This document shows, piece after piece, positions 16,998 through 26,281 of a DNA stretch of 64,000 nucleotides. The translations under genes and the position numbers were made by a program. Positions within the stretch are counted from its first letter, which is position 1; the number at the start of each line of letters is the position of its first letter. Source of the DNA: Streptomyces sp. NBC_00523 (GTDB lineage Bacteria > Actinomycetota > Actinomycetes > Streptomycetales > Streptomycetaceae); assembly GCF_036346615.1 (NCBI RefSeq), contig NZ_CP107836.1, forward strand, positions 5,952,001 to 6,016,000, given 5' to 3'. A model generated the notes under the pieces. The model did not search any database. It was given only the letters and a program-made list of their open reading frames with translations, and was not told the DNA's origin.

Positions 16998-17693
16998 ATG
17001 GGCGACAGCTATACAGAGCGCGCGTCGCGACTGGACGGCGCGAAGGTGTGGACCCTGAGCGTCGAGCCGGGCACCGCCCATCCGGTGCTGCCCGACGGCT
17101 GCATGGACCTGCTCTGGAGCGGGGAGCGGCTGCTCGTCGCCGGACCGGACACGCACACCGCGCCCGCCACCGGCACCGGCGGCAGCTGGGCCGGAATCCG
17201 CTTCGCCCCCGGGGCCGCCCCCGCCCTGCTGGGCGTGCCCGCCCACGAGCTGCGCGACCTCCGGGTGCCGCTCGCCGCGCTGTGGCCCGGCGCCCCGGTC
17301 CGCCGCCTCACCGAGCGCGTCGCCGAAGCGGCCGACCCGGCCGCCGCCCTGGAGGACATCGCTCTGGACCGGGCGGCCCGCACCGGGCCCCCGGACCCGC
17401 TGATGCGCGCGGTCGCCACGCGGCTTGAGGCGGGCGGCAGCGTCGCGGAGGCCGCCCGGAGCGCCGGGCTCGGCCCCCGCCAGCTGCACCGGCGCTCGCT
17501 GACCGCCTTCGGCTACGGGCCCAAGACCCTCGCCCGGGTACTGCGCCTCCAGCGGGCCCTGGCCCTCGTACGCTCGGGGCTGCCGTACGCCGACGCGGCA
17601 CTCGCGGCGGGCTGCGCCGACCAGGCCCATCTGGCGCGCGACATGCGCGACCTGGCCGGCACCACCCTGACCGCGTACTTCGGCCGGTCCTAG
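16998..17693 (+). CDS. AraC-type helix-turn-helix regulator
   Basis: This 231-residue protein has an N-terminal DUF6597-like region (HPVLPDGCMDLLW, GIRFAPGAAPALLG) and a C-terminal AraC domain. The HTH signals are GSVAEAARSAGLGPRQLHRRSLTAFGYGPKTLARVLRLQRAL and ADAALAAGCADQAHLARDMRDLAG. I chose ATG 16998; an upstream start at 16977 is possible. The gene ends over the last bases of the convergent VOC gene. Such AraC-VOC pairs are common in Streptomyces, so the VOC protein may be its target gene or sensor partner. Confidence 0.85.
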   Translation: MGDSYTERASRLDGAKVWTLSVEPGTAHPVLPDGCMDLLWSGERLLVAGPDTHTAPATGTGGSWAGIRFAPGAAPALLGVPAHELRDLRVPLAALWPGAPVRRLTERVAEAADPAAALEDIALDRAARTGPPDPLMRAVATRLEAGGSVAEAARSAGLGPRQLHRRSLTAFGYGPKTLARVLRLQRALALVRSGLPYADAALAAGCADQAHLARDMRDLAGTTLTAYFGRS

Positions 17694-18085
17694 GCGCCCG
17701 AGGGCGCGAACAGCGAGACCGCGCAGTCGTCCGGGTCGAGAACGACGGCGTACCGCTGCCCCCACACCGCGTCCCACGGCTTCAGGTGCCCCCGGTATCC
17801 CGCACCGGTCAGGTCCGCGTAGACCGCGTCGACCTCCGCCGGGCTGTCGCACAGGAAGGCGAGCCCGAGCCGGTCCCCGCCCGACGGCGGCTGCCAGTCG
17901 GGGTCGAGGGAGCGCACGACGTCCTCGGTGTCCCACATCAGGCGCTCGCCGCCCGGCAGGGCCACCTCCACATGGGGTGCGGATTCCGCGCCGGCCGGGA
18001 TGTCGAGCCCCAGGCGCCGGTAGAAGGCGAGGGATGCGGGCAGGTCGGCGGTGGTGAGGGAGATCGCGTCGAGTCGTGGAGTCAT
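17690..18085 (-). CDS. VOC-family (glyoxalase/bleomycin-resistance fold) protein
   Basis: This 131-residue protein has two betaalphabetabetabeta modules (ISLTTADLPASLAFYRRLGLDIP and LAFLCDSPAEVDAVYADLTGAGY, ending in YAVVLDPDDCAVSLFAP). That makes it a small vicinal-oxygen-chelate protein with no assignable substrate. Metal-binding His residues are not obvious at the usual places, so it may bind a ligand rather than catalyse. The ATG at 18085 is preceded by TACGGT at 6-7 bp, suggesting a leaderless message. It overlaps the AraC gene end by 4 bp. Confidence 0.85.
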   Translation of the reverse strand: MTPRLDAISLTTADLPASLAFYRRLGLDIPAGAESAPHVEVALPGGERLMWDTEDVVRSLDPDWQPPSGGDRLGLAFLCDSPAEVDAVYADLTGAGYRGHLKPWDAVWGQRYAVVLDPDDCAVSLFAPSGA

Positions 18086-18165
18086 GGACCGACCGTAGGC
18101 GGGCCCGCCGCCCACCGTCTTGTACGAATCGGTCACGGCCCGGTCCGCGCCCGGGCGGATCTCCG

Positions 18166-19719
18166 TCACAGCGCCCCGAGCACATCCCCCGGCGAGGTCC
18201 CCGGGTCCGTCAGCGCGAGCCCCAGCGCCGCGCGCTCCGTGACCCAGCGCGTCGGGCGGTGGCGCGGGTCGCCCGTCGACGCGTACAGCGCCCGGTGCAG
18301 CTCCAGCATCCGGACCGCGCCGATCCGGTCGCCCCAGGCCAGCGGGCCCACCGGATAACCGAGCCCCGTCGTGACGGCGACGTCGATGTCGGCCGGGGCG
18401 GCGAGCGCGCGCTCCGCGATGGACGCCGCGACCGACACGACGGAGGCCAGCAGCCGCTGCGCGACCGAGCCCGCCGTGTCCCGGACCACCGACACCGCGA
18501 ACGGCTCACCGCCGTCCTTGGCCCGGGCCAGCACCGCGCGGGCGTCCCGCGCCGCCGCCGCGTCCGCCGCCGGGGTCACCGCGAGCACGCGTCGCCGCCC
18601 CGCCGCGGGCAGCGGGTCGACGCCGAAGGTGCGCCCGGCGGGCAGCCCGTGCGCGGCGACCGCCGAGGCCACCGGGGTGCCCCAGACCGGGACCAGGGCG
18701 ACCGCCGCGTCCGACGGCCGGGCCCCGTTCTCCACGGCGGCGCCCGCCGCAGCCAGCGCCTCGCGGAGCGTGGCCGCCCCGGCCTCCCGCGCGGGGTCCG
18801 GCGCGAAGACGTGCACCGGGCGGTCCGCGTCCCCGGCGACCGGCGGCTCCGGCGCGGGTCCGGTGGCCTCGGGGCCGTACGCGTACCAGCCGCGTCCGGT
18901 CTTGCGGCCGTGCAGCCCCGCCGCCACCCGGTTCGGGGTGAGGAAGGAGGGGCGGAGCCGGTCCTCGTAACGGAAGCCCTCCCAGATCGAGTCGATGACG
19001 GCGGCCGTCACATCGAGCCCGGTCAGGTCCATCAGCTCGAACGGGCCCATCCGCAGCCCCAGCACATCGCGCGCGATCCGGTCGATGTCCGCGGGCTCCC
19101 CGACGTTCTCCTCAAGGAGCGCCAGCGCCTCCGTCACCAGGCCGCGCCCGGCGTGGTTGATCAGGAAGCCCGGGGTGTCCGCGACCGTCACCGCGCGGTG
19201 GCCGCAGCCCTCCACGAGCGAGGTGAGCAGCGGCGGGATCTCCGGCCGGGTCGCCGCTCCGGGCACCACCTCCACGATCCGCATCAGCGGCACCGGGTTG
19301 AAGAAGTGCAGCCCGGCCAGGCGCGTCGGGTCCTTCAGCGCGGCGGCGATCCGGGTCACCGAGAGCGAGGAGGTGTTGGTGGCGAACACGGCGGAGGCGG
19401 GCAGCGCCTGCTCCAGGCGCCCGAACACCTCGGTCTTCGTCGCCAGGTCCTCGCGTACGGCCTCGATCACCAGTTCCACCCCGGGGCCCGCCGCCCACGG
19501 GTCGTCCAGCGGGACCAGCCGCTCCGCCGCCGACTCCGCGTCCGCCGCCGCCATCCGCCCCTTGGCCACGGCCCGGTCCAGCATGGAGCGCACGAAGGCG
19601 ACGGCGTCGGTCACCGCCTCGGCGCGTACGTCGCACAGCTCGACGGTGTGTCCGGCCGAGGCCGCCCACTGGGCGATGCCGCGGCCCATGGCTCCGGCGC
19701 CGACGATCCTGATACGCAT
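18166..19719 (-). CDS. 3-hydroxyacyl-CoA dehydrogenase (PaaH/FadB-type, two domains)
   Basis: This protein of about 517 residues has an N-terminal NAD-binding Rossmann motif (IVGAGAMGRGIAQWAAS). Then come the 3HCDH core (ATNTSSLSVTRIAAALKDP and GLHFFNPVPLMRIVEVVPG, with the catalytic His in HFFNP) and a second C-terminal 3HCDH-like domain (DRIARDVLGLRMGPFELMDLTGLDV, then a further copy near the end). It oxidises (S)-3-hydroxyacyl-CoA in fatty-acid or phenylacetate breakdown. ATG 19719 and GTG 19728 are both possible; GAGAGG lies close to the latter. It diverges from a LysR regulator, which may control it. Confidence 0.88.
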   Translation of the reverse strand: MRIRIVGAGAMGRGIAQWAASAGHTVELCDVRAEAVTDAVAFVRSMLDRAVAKGRMAAADAESAAERLVPLDDPWAAGPGVELVIEAVREDLATKTEVFGRLEQALPASAVFATNTSSLSVTRIAAALKDPTRLAGLHFFNPVPLMRIVEVVPGAATRPEIPPLLTSLVEGCGHRAVTVADTPGFLINHAGRGLVTEALALLEENVGEPADIDRIARDVLGLRMGPFELMDLTGLDVTAAVIDSIWEGFRYEDRLRPSFLTPNRVAAGLHGRKTGRGWYAYGPEATGPAPEPPVAGDADRPVHVFAPDPAREAGAATLREALAAAGAAVENGARPSDAAVALVPVWGTPVASAVAAHGLPAGRTFGVDPLPAAGRRRVLAVTPAADAAAARDARAVLARAKDGGEPFAVSVVRDTAGSVAQRLLASVVSVAASIAERALAAPADIDVAVTTGLGYPVGPLAWGDRIGAVRMLELHRALYASTGDPRHRPTRWVTERAALGLALTDPGTSPGDVLGAL

Positions 19720-19824
19720 GCGGGTCACGGTCCTCTCACGGGGGCGGGCCGGGTGCCCGCGCTGCCGACGCTTTCAGTGGCTTTGATCGCCGTCCAATAC
19801 CGAATTACGCTCGGACCGAGACGC

Positions 19825-19836
19825 TTGACGCATCAA
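19825..19836. promoter_or_regulatory. TTGA-N4-TCAA inverted repeat, candidate LysR site
   Basis: TTGACGCATCAA sits about 48 bp upstream of the LysR start and about 106 bp from the divergent dehydrogenase start. LysR proteins often bind short T-N11-A palindromes in such divergent gaps. The match is small, so this is a weak call. Confidence 0.35.
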
Positions 19837-19883
19837 TGACCGACGACTCCATGATGGGGGCCGGTCCGGGGGAGGGGAGCGGT

Positions 19884-20780
19884 ATGGAGCTGCGGTATCT
19901 GTCCGCGTTCCTCGCCGTGGCGGAGGAACTGCACTTCGGACGCGCCGCGAAACGGCTGCGGATGGCGCAGCCGCCGCTGAGCCAGCAGATCCGCCGCCTG
20001 GAGAAGGAGCTCGGCGTCCAGCTCTTCGAACGCAACACCCGCTCGGTGCGGCTCACCAGCGCCGGGGAGTCCTTCCTCCAGCCGGTGCGGACCGTGCTGG
20101 ACGACCTGGACACGGCGGTACGGGCCGCGAGGGCGGCCGGACAGGGCGCGTACGGCAGGGTCCGCATCGGCTTCGCGGGCGCGTCCAGCCACGAGACGCT
20201 GCCGCTGCTCACCCGGGCGGTGCGGGCCGCCCACCCGGGCATCGAGCTGGTCATGACCGGCCAGACCTACGCCGACGTGGCGCTCGCCCGGGTCGCGGAC
20301 GGCTCGCTGGACCTGGGGTTCGTCCGGCTGCCGGTGACCGCGCCCGGCGTGAGCTGCCGGGTGATCGACGAGGAGGAGCTGGTGTGCGCGCTGCCCCTCG
20401 ACCATCCGCTCGCCGCCCGCCCGGAGATCCCGCTCGACGCGCTGGCCGGGGAGCCGTTCGTCGCGTTCCCCGCCAACACCGGCTCCACCGTGCGCGACGC
20501 GATGACCCAGGCCTGCGAGGCGGCCGGGTTCAGCCCGCGCGTGGTGCAGGAGGCGCCGGACTCGTACACCATCCTGGCGCTGGTCGCGGCGGGCGTCGGG
20601 GTGACGCTGACCGTCACCTCCGTCCAGCACATTCAGCTCAGCGGCCTGGTCTACCGCCCGCTGGCCGGGCCGCCGATCAGACGGCAGCCGGCGCTCGCCT
20701 GGCGGACGGACAATCCGTCGGCCGCCCTGCGCGCGGTGCTGGACGTGGCGGAGCGGGCGCTGCCCACACCGGGCGGCTGA
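19884..20780 (+). CDS. LysR-family transcriptional regulator
   Basis: This 298-residue regulator has its N-terminal HTH in YLSAFLAVAEELHFGRAAKRLRMAQPPLSQQIRRLEKELGVQLFERN. The typical periplasmic-binding-like effector domain follows (FVAFPANTGSTVRDAMTQACE, and AGVGVTLTVTSVQ). I chose ATG 19884 because GGAGGGGAGCGG lies just before it; the frame is open further upstream to 19836. It is divergent from the 3-hydroxyacyl-CoA dehydrogenase, so autoregulation plus control of that gene is likely. The ligand is unknown. It ends 2 bp before the convergent ATP-grasp gene. Confidence 0.88.
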   Translation: MELRYLSAFLAVAEELHFGRAAKRLRMAQPPLSQQIRRLEKELGVQLFERNTRSVRLTSAGESFLQPVRTVLDDLDTAVRAARAAGQGAYGRVRIGFAGASSHETLPLLTRAVRAAHPGIELVMTGQTYADVALARVADGSLDLGFVRLPVTAPGVSCRVIDEEELVCALPLDHPLAARPEIPLDALAGEPFVAFPANTGSTVRDAMTQACEAAGFSPRVVQEAPDSYTILALVAAGVGVTLTVTSVQHIQLSGLVYRPLAGPPIRRQPALAWRTDNPSAALRAVLDVAERALPTPGG

Positions 20781-20781
20781 C

Positions 20782-21765
20782 TCAGCCGCCCCGGCCCGCC
20801 CCCAGGAAGGCGAGCAGGCTGACGGCCGCGGGGCGGGCGCCGCCGACGGCGGCCCGGTGGAGGTCCCGCACGGTCCGTACGACGGCCCGGGTCACCCCGT
20901 CGACACCGGCCTTGCGCTCGAACCAGTGCCAGTCGCCGTGCGCGTTCATCTCCAGGAACACCGGCTCGTCCCGAGCCCACAGGAAGTCGAACGCCCCGTA
21001 GACCGCGCCCGTCTCCCCGGCCAGCGCACGCGCCGCCGACGCCACGGCGTCCGGCGGCCGGACCTCCCGTACGCGCACCTCGTCGGGGCGGGTCCAGATG
21101 TCCTCGGGGCGCTCCTTGGCCACCTCGAAGGCGTGCAGTTCGTCCCCGGCGAGGTAGACCCGGTACTCGGCGTCGTGCTCCACGTACTCCTGGACCACCA
21201 CCGGTGTGCCCCGGGGCAGCCCCGGCACACCGGCGAGCCGGTCGCGGTCCAGGACCCGGGGCAGGTGCCAGTCGAACCGCCCCGGCTCCGGCTCCACGTA
21301 GTGCCGGTCCAGGACCTTGAGCACGTACCGCTCGGCGGGGAGCAGCGCGGCCGCGTCCGCCGGGTCCGTGGTGACCAGCCCGCGCGGGACGCGCACGCCG
21401 AGCGCCCGCGCCCGGTCCCGCTGCACCAGCTGGCCCGGATCGGCCGCGCCGATCGCGGCCGGGGAGGCGGCGGCCAGCTGCCGGGCCAGGGCGGCCCACG
21501 CGTCCCGGTGCACCATCCGCCCGCCGGGCGCCCCGGACAGCGGCGCGGCCCGCGGCGAGAAGTGCCGCAGCCAGGTCACCGTCGGGGCGAACCGGTGCCC
21601 GTCCAGGGTCAGTTCGCCGTCCGGCCCCTGAACGGCCCGGACGTCAGCCAGGCCGTCCGCGTCGAGCCGGTGCACCGGCACACCGATCCGCCGCAGCAGG
21701 CCGGACACCTCGGTCGCCTCCCGGTCGCCCCGCCTGGTGAGCAGCAGGACGCACCGCTCAGCCAT
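20782..21765 (-). CDS. ATP-grasp ligase of the peptide cluster (MvdD/RimK-like)
   Basis: This 327-residue protein starts at ATG 21765. An N-terminal domain (LLLTRRGDREATEVSGLLRRIGVPVHRLDADG) is followed by an ATP-grasp core, with FDFLWARDEPVFLEMNAHGDWHWFE as the Mg-binding end. This resembles the FDFxx-D-G-FLExNxxGQWxWxE line of graspetide ligases such as MvdD and TgmB. It could make ester or amide crosslinks, add a residue, or form peptide bonds on the cluster's product. Its start overlaps the GAF gene stop by 8 bp. Last gene of the leftward operon. The exact acceptor is unknown. Confidence 0.8.
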   Translation of the reverse strand: MAERCVLLLTRRGDREATEVSGLLRRIGVPVHRLDADGLADVRAVQGPDGELTLDGHRFAPTVTWLRHFSPRAAPLSGAPGGRMVHRDAWAALARQLAAASPAAIGAADPGQLVQRDRARALGVRVPRGLVTTDPADAAALLPAERYVLKVLDRHYVEPEPGRFDWHLPRVLDRDRLAGVPGLPRGTPVVVQEYVEHDAEYRVYLAGDELHAFEVAKERPEDIWTRPDEVRVREVRPPDAVASAARALAGETGAVYGAFDFLWARDEPVFLEMNAHGDWHWFERKAGVDGVTRAVVRTVRDLHRAAVGGARPAAVSLLAFLGAGRGG

Positions 21766-22312
21766 GGGTCGGGGCCAGCAGCGATTCCGCCATCTCCAGG
21801 AGCCGCAGCGCCTTGTCGGAACGGTTGCTGGGCTCGGCGGCGCGCAGCCGGGTGAGCAGTTCCAGGCCGATCGCCGCCTGATCGGCCAGCAGACCGAGGA
21901 GTTCGACGTCGGCCATCTCCCGTACGCCGCCCGCCCCCCGGTCCAGCACCTCCAGCACGCCGACGCACTCGTCGTCGCCGAACAGCGGGGCGGCCATGAT
22001 GCTGTCGGGCACGTACCCGGTGGAGGCGGCGGCCTCGCCCGAGAAGTGCCGCGACTCGCGCAGGTCGTCCACGAGCATCGACTGGCCGGAGGCGGCGACC
22101 CAGCCCGCGATGCCGGTCCCCGCCGGGAAGCGCGTGCCGACCAACTGGCCGTCGCCCTCCCCGGCCACGGCCTCGAAGACCAGGTCGCCGGTCTCGGGAT
22201 CGATGAGGAAGATCGAGGAGGCCGCCGCGCCGAACGCATGGCGCGCGACTTCCACGATGGACTGCAACAGGCGGCGCTCCACGGGCGTCGCGGCGTCAAC
22301 GGGTTTCGTCAT
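21758..22312 (-). CDS. GAF-domain protein of the peptide cluster
   Basis: This 184-residue protein is almost entirely one GAF domain: RRLLQSIVEVARHAFGAAASSIFLIDPETGDLVFEAV, then GTGIAGWVAASGQSMLVDD and SIMAAPLFGDDECVGVLEVLDR. There is no output domain, so it may sense a small molecule or redox state and act by binding a partner. ATG 22312 has GGAGG 5 nt upstream. It overlaps the subtilase stop by 17 bp and the next gene's start by 8 bp, so the leftward operon is translationally coupled. Its role in the cluster is unknown. Confidence 0.82.
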   Translation of the reverse strand: MTKPVDAATPVERRLLQSIVEVARHAFGAAASSIFLIDPETGDLVFEAVAGEGDGQLVGTRFPAGTGIAGWVAASGQSMLVDDLRESRHFSGEAAASTGYVPDSIMAAPLFGDDECVGVLEVLDRGAGGVREMADVELLGLLADQAAIGLELLTRLRAAEPSNRSDKALRLLEMAESLLAPTHG

Positions 22313-23171
22313 GCGCACCTCCAAGTCGACCGGTGGTGTTCCCGGCGCAGAGGAACAGCACCGTCTTCAGCTGGAACGGCGTGAGCCAGGGGTGCTTGCC
22401 GAGGATCAGCGCGCACAGGCCCGAGATGTGCGGCGCGGCGAAGCTGTTGCCGGTGGAGCGGATGGTGCCGCCACCGGGCCACGCCACGGGCACGCGTACC
22501 CCGCGCGCGTGGAACTCCACGGGCGGGGCGGGGTTGTAGTAGTACGTCATCGGGTCGTCCTCGTCGTGGCTGGCGACGGAGATCACCGAGGAGAACGACC
22601 AGGGATAGCTGGCCACCGGCCGGTTGTGCGCCGAGACGACGAGCGCGCACCGGCGGAAGTAGGCCCGGTCGGCGAGCTCGTGGAGCTGCGCGGTCAGGGC
22701 GGGCCGGGTCGTCGCCAGGCTCAGGTTGATGACGTCGAAGTTCTGCTCGACGGCCCAGGAGAGCCCGGCGATCAGGGCCGGGCCGCTGCCGGTCTTCCCG
22801 TCGGTCAGCACTTGTACGGAGGAGAGCGAGACGCCCGGCGCGACGGACCGGATCACCCCGGCGCAGGCGGTGCCGTGCCCGGCGCGGTCGGTGGGCTCGC
22901 ACGGCACCATCGACACCTCGCCGCCCTCGTCCTGGACGGCCGTCATCGCGAGGTCGACCGGTCCGACCATCGGATGGCCGCCCTCGACCCCGCTGTCCAC
23001 GACGCACACCCGGACCCCGGAACCGTCGGAGCCGCCCCAGGCCCACTCGGGCGAGACCGAGTCCATGGGCACGGAAGCGAACCCCTCCGCCGCCTGCTCC
23101 CGGGTCGCGCCCCAGGCCGGGACGCCCGGTGTGTAGGCCCGCGCGGGCCGTCTCCAGGGCGGATCGCTCAT
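22296..23171 (-). CDS. Cytosolic S8 (subtilisin-like) serine peptidase of the peptide cluster
   Basis: This 291-residue protease has the three S8 catalytic boxes: Asp in VCVVDSGVEGGHP, His in RAGHGTACAG, and Ser in GNSFAAPHISG. There is no signal peptide or propeptide, and it is shorter than secreted subtilisins, so it should act inside the cell. In peptide-natural-product clusters such enzymes often remove the leader peptide. Here it may cleave the 65-residue precursor or the regulator's precursor-like tail. The start overlaps the big ATPase stop (ATGA) and it is part of the coupled leftward operon. Confidence 0.85.
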   Translation of the reverse strand: MSDPPWRRPARAYTPGVPAWGATREQAAEGFASVPMDSVSPEWAWGGSDGSGVRVCVVDSGVEGGHPMVGPVDLAMTAVQDEGGEVSMVPCEPTDRAGHGTACAGVIRSVAPGVSLSSVQVLTDGKTGSGPALIAGLSWAVEQNFDVINLSLATTRPALTAQLHELADRAYFRRCALVVSAHNRPVASYPWSFSSVISVASHDEDDPMTYYYNPAPPVEFHARGVRVPVAWPGGGTIRSTGNSFAAPHISGLCALILGKHPWLTPFQLKTVLFLCAGNTTGRLGGAHDETR

Positions 23172-26100
23172 CGCCTCTCCTCCAGCCCGGCCAGCCACGC
23201 CCGCACCGTCCGGGCGGGGAGCACGGCCTCCTTCGCGGTCAGCGCGGCCAGCGCGCGCCCGGCCGCGTGCCGGGCCCGCACCGGTTCGCCCACGGCGTCC
23301 AGCACCCGGGCCGCCTCGGACCACACATCACCGATGAGGCACGGGTCGTCGGTGCCGTCCAGGGCGGCGACGGCGCGCCCGGCGTCCCCGGCCGCCTCCC
23401 CGTACGCCCCGGCCCGCGCCCGCACCCGCGCCCGCAGCGCCAGCTGGACGGCCCGGGTACGCGTCTCGGTCGGCGAGTCCGGGGCCGGATCGGCGAGTTC
23501 GGGCGCGTCCAGGAGGGCGTCCGTCCCGGCGCGGAACCGCTCGCGCGCTGCGTACAGCCGCAGGGTGCCCGCGGTCCTGGCCTGCCCCAGCGCGGCGAGC
23601 CCGTCCGCCGCCGCCGCGTAGTGGCCGGCCGCCGCCGGATGCGCACCGGCCAGGGACTCCACGAGCCCCGCCGTCTGGTCGGCCGCCAGGGTGCCGAGGG
23701 CCAGCCCCAGGTCGTCGCAGTGGACGCGGACCAGCGCGATGTCCGCACGGGCCGCGTCCACCCGGTCCGACAGGGCGAGATGCCGCGCCCGGGTCAGCAG
23801 GACCGGCACGAGCAGGCTCCGGTCGCCGTCGAACCGCCCGACCAGGTCTTCGCAGAGCGCGATGGCCTGGGAGAGCGGAGTCGGCGACCACTGGGTCAGC
23901 TCGCAGATCGACGCCAGGATGCGGTTCCCCTCATAGGTGTCGCCGAGCCCGTGCGCCCGGGCGAGCGCGTCCCGCATGGCGGCCTCCGCCGCGCCGATCC
24001 GGCCCTCGGCGAAGCTCCGCAGCGAGGACAACTGGTGCAGCCTGCACCAGCTGAGGTCGTCCGCGTCCCCCGGCGCGTCCTGCCCGGCACCCGGTCCGTA
24101 CGGAACCCCGGCGGGCGCCGGTCCGCCCGAGCGCAGGGCGATCAGCTGCCGCAGGATGGCGCAGGTGTCCCGGGTCGGCACGTCCCCCGCGTTCCCGCGC
24201 TCCGCCCCGTCCACGGCCCGGAGGGCGCTGTCCCAACGGCCCAGCGCGGCATGGGCGTCGGTGATGCGGGCGGCCAGCACCCGGTGCTGCGGATCGCCGT
24301 CCGGGGTGAGGCCCCGGCCGCGCTCCATCAGCGAGACGGCGGCGGGCAGGTCGCGCCGGTGCAGCGCCCGGTACCCGGTGGCCACCAGGGCGCGGGCCGC
24401 GCGGCCGGTCAGCGCGGGCAGCCCGGGATCACCCGGGTCCGCCTCGGACAGCAGCCGGCAGGCGGACTCCAGGTGGTGGGCGAGGTCGCCGTCCGCGGCC
24501 GGGCCCGGCGCCCGCCCGTCGAGCCGGTCGGCGAGCACGGTGTGCCAGGCCGCCCGCCGGGCCTTCGAGGTCATCTCGTACAGGGTGTCCCGGGCCAGCG
24601 CGCGGGTGAACCGGTAGGCGCCGGGCGGCCCGTACAGATGGATCACCCGGGAGCGCAGCAGCCGGTTCAGCGCCTCGTCCAGGGCCCTTCCGGCCAGGGC
24701 CGGTTCGTCCTCGGCGAGCGCGCGCACGTCCCCGGCGGTGAACGACCCGCCCACCCCGGCCGCCCGTTCCAGCACGGCCCGGTCGGTGGCCGGCAGCCGG
24801 TCCAGCCAGGCGGTCAGCAGGACCCGGACCGAGGTGGGGACGCCCTGGTCCACCGAGCGGGGACCCGACAGGTTCTCCAGCAGCAGCTCGGCGAAGAGCG
24901 GATTGCCGTCGCACTCCCGGACCACCCGGGACAGCTCGTCCTCGGTGGCGACCGCCTCCTGCGCCGCGACCTCCGCCCGGTCCGCGAGCAGCCCCACCAG
25001 GCGCTCGGTGTGGGCGCGGGGCAGCGGGTCGAGGTGCAGCACCAGGTCCCCGCCGGACGGCGCCGCCGCCTCGCTCCGCGCCACCCGGACGACCAGCACC
25101 TCCGCGTCCCGTATCCCCTCGCACAGCTCGGCGACCATGCCGGCGAGCGTCGGCTGCGCCCACTGGAAGTCCTCCAGGACCAGGACCACGGCGGTGCCCC
25201 GGCCCAGGGCCTCCAGCAGCCGCCGGAACGCCCAGCCGATCTCCTCGACGCTCACCGGGAGCCCGTTGCCGGTGCGGATGCCCAGCGCGACGGCGAGGGC
25301 GGTGACCGCGCGGTCCGCGCTCGGGCGCAGCGTCTCCAGCGCGCCGCGGGCCTGCTCCCAGCCGCCGGGCAGCGACCAGACCGCGTCGGCCAGCGGGCGG
25401 TGGGCGAGCCCGGCCCCGTACGCCTGGCAGCCGGCCCGCAGGACGACGGCCCCCTCCGCGTCGTGCCGCGCCAGGAACTCCCGTACCAGGCGGGACTTTC
25501 CGATGCCCGGGGGACCGGTGACCGTGACGGGACGGCTGCGGCGCTCGCGGCGGACCGCCTGGAACTCGCGCAGCAGCGCGGCCAGATCGGCGTCCCGGCC
25601 GACCAGGGGCACCAGATCCTCCTGGCCCGTGGACTCGGCCACCGAGAGCGCCCGCCAGGCGGCGACCGGTTCGCGCTTGCCCTTCACCCGCAGCGGGGCG
25701 ACGGCCTCCATGCGGACCCGGCCGCCGACCAGCCCGGCGGTCTCCGCGCCGATCAGGATCTCGTGCGGCCCGGCGTGCGACTGGAGGCGGGCGGCGGTGT
25801 GCACGACGTCCCCGACGACCCGGGCCGCGCCGCCGAGTGCCCCCGCCACCACGGCCTCGCCCGAGGCGATCCCGCAGTGGATGTCCAGCCGCACCCCTGG
25901 CCCGGTCGCGATCGCCGCCACGGACTCGCGTACGGCGCAGGCCGCCCGGACCGCGTGCAGCGCGTCGTCCTCATGGGTGACGAAGGCGCCGAAGACGGCC
26001 ATCACGGCGTCGCCGATGAACTTCTCGACCACACCGCCGTGTTCGGTGACCGCCGTGGTGCAGGCGCGGTAGTACCGGTCCATGGTGCGCCGCAGCGCCT

Positions 26101-26281
26101 CCGGGTCCAGGGTCTCGGCCAGCACGGTCGAGCCGACGAGGTCGATGAAGACCGCCGTGACGATTCTGCGGCTGTCCGACGACGGCGCCCCCGCGACCAC
26201 CGGTGTGCCGCACTCGGGGCAGAACCGGGCCCCGTCCGGCACCGCCGTCCGGCAGCCGCCGCACCGCGCGGCGGCGTTCAC
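23168..26281 (-). CDS. Zinc-ribbon, class III cyclase, AAA/STAND ATPase regulator (1037 aa)
   Basis: This 1037-residue protein opens with a zinc ribbon (CGGC...CPEC, residues 7-25). A class III nucleotide cyclase domain follows (about 40-210): FIDLVGST and GDAVMAVFG hold the metal Asp residues, while the transition-state Asn region reads GDVVHTAARLQ. Then comes a P-loop ATPase (GPPGIGKS, near residue 258) with an AAA/STAND core, and a long TPR-like tail, as in the LuxR/MalT-like cyclase-ATPases of actinobacteria. No C-terminal HTH is visible. The GTG at 26281 overlaps the LuxR gene stop (GTGA), and the stop overlaps the subtilase start. It may sense a signal and relay it to the cluster. Confidence 0.8.
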   Translation of the reverse strand: MNAAARCGGCRTAVPDGARFCPECGTPVVAGAPSSDSRRIVTAVFIDLVGSTVLAETLDPEALRRTMDRYYRACTTAVTEHGGVVEKFIGDAVMAVFGAFVTHEDDALHAVRAACAVRESVAAIATGPGVRLDIHCGIASGEAVVAGALGGAARVVGDVVHTAARLQSHAGPHEILIGAETAGLVGGRVRMEAVAPLRVKGKREPVAAWRALSVAESTGQEDLVPLVGRDADLAALLREFQAVRRERRSRPVTVTGPPGIGKSRLVREFLARHDAEGAVVLRAGCQAYGAGLAHRPLADAVWSLPGGWEQARGALETLRPSADRAVTALAVALGIRTGNGLPVSVEEIGWAFRRLLEALGRGTAVVLVLEDFQWAQPTLAGMVAELCEGIRDAEVLVVRVARSEAAAPSGGDLVLHLDPLPRAHTERLVGLLADRAEVAAQEAVATEDELSRVVRECDGNPLFAELLLENLSGPRSVDQGVPTSVRVLLTAWLDRLPATDRAVLERAAGVGGSFTAGDVRALAEDEPALAGRALDEALNRLLRSRVIHLYGPPGAYRFTRALARDTLYEMTSKARRAAWHTVLADRLDGRAPGPAADGDLAHHLESACRLLSEADPGDPGLPALTGRAARALVATGYRALHRRDLPAAVSLMERGRGLTPDGDPQHRVLAARITDAHAALGRWDSALRAVDGAERGNAGDVPTRDTCAILRQLIALRSGGPAPAGVPYGPGAGQDAPGDADDLSWCRLHQLSSLRSFAEGRIGAAEAAMRDALARAHGLGDTYEGNRILASICELTQWSPTPLSQAIALCEDLVGRFDGDRSLLVPVLLTRARHLALSDRVDAARADIALVRVHCDDLGLALGTLAADQTAGLVESLAGAHPAAAGHYAAAADGLAALGQARTAGTLRLYAARERFRAGTDALLDAPELADPAPDSPTETRTRAVQLALRARVRARAGAYGEAAGDAGRAVAALDGTDDPCLIGDVWSEAARVLDAVGEPVRARHAAGRALAALTAKEAVLPARTVRAWLAGLEERR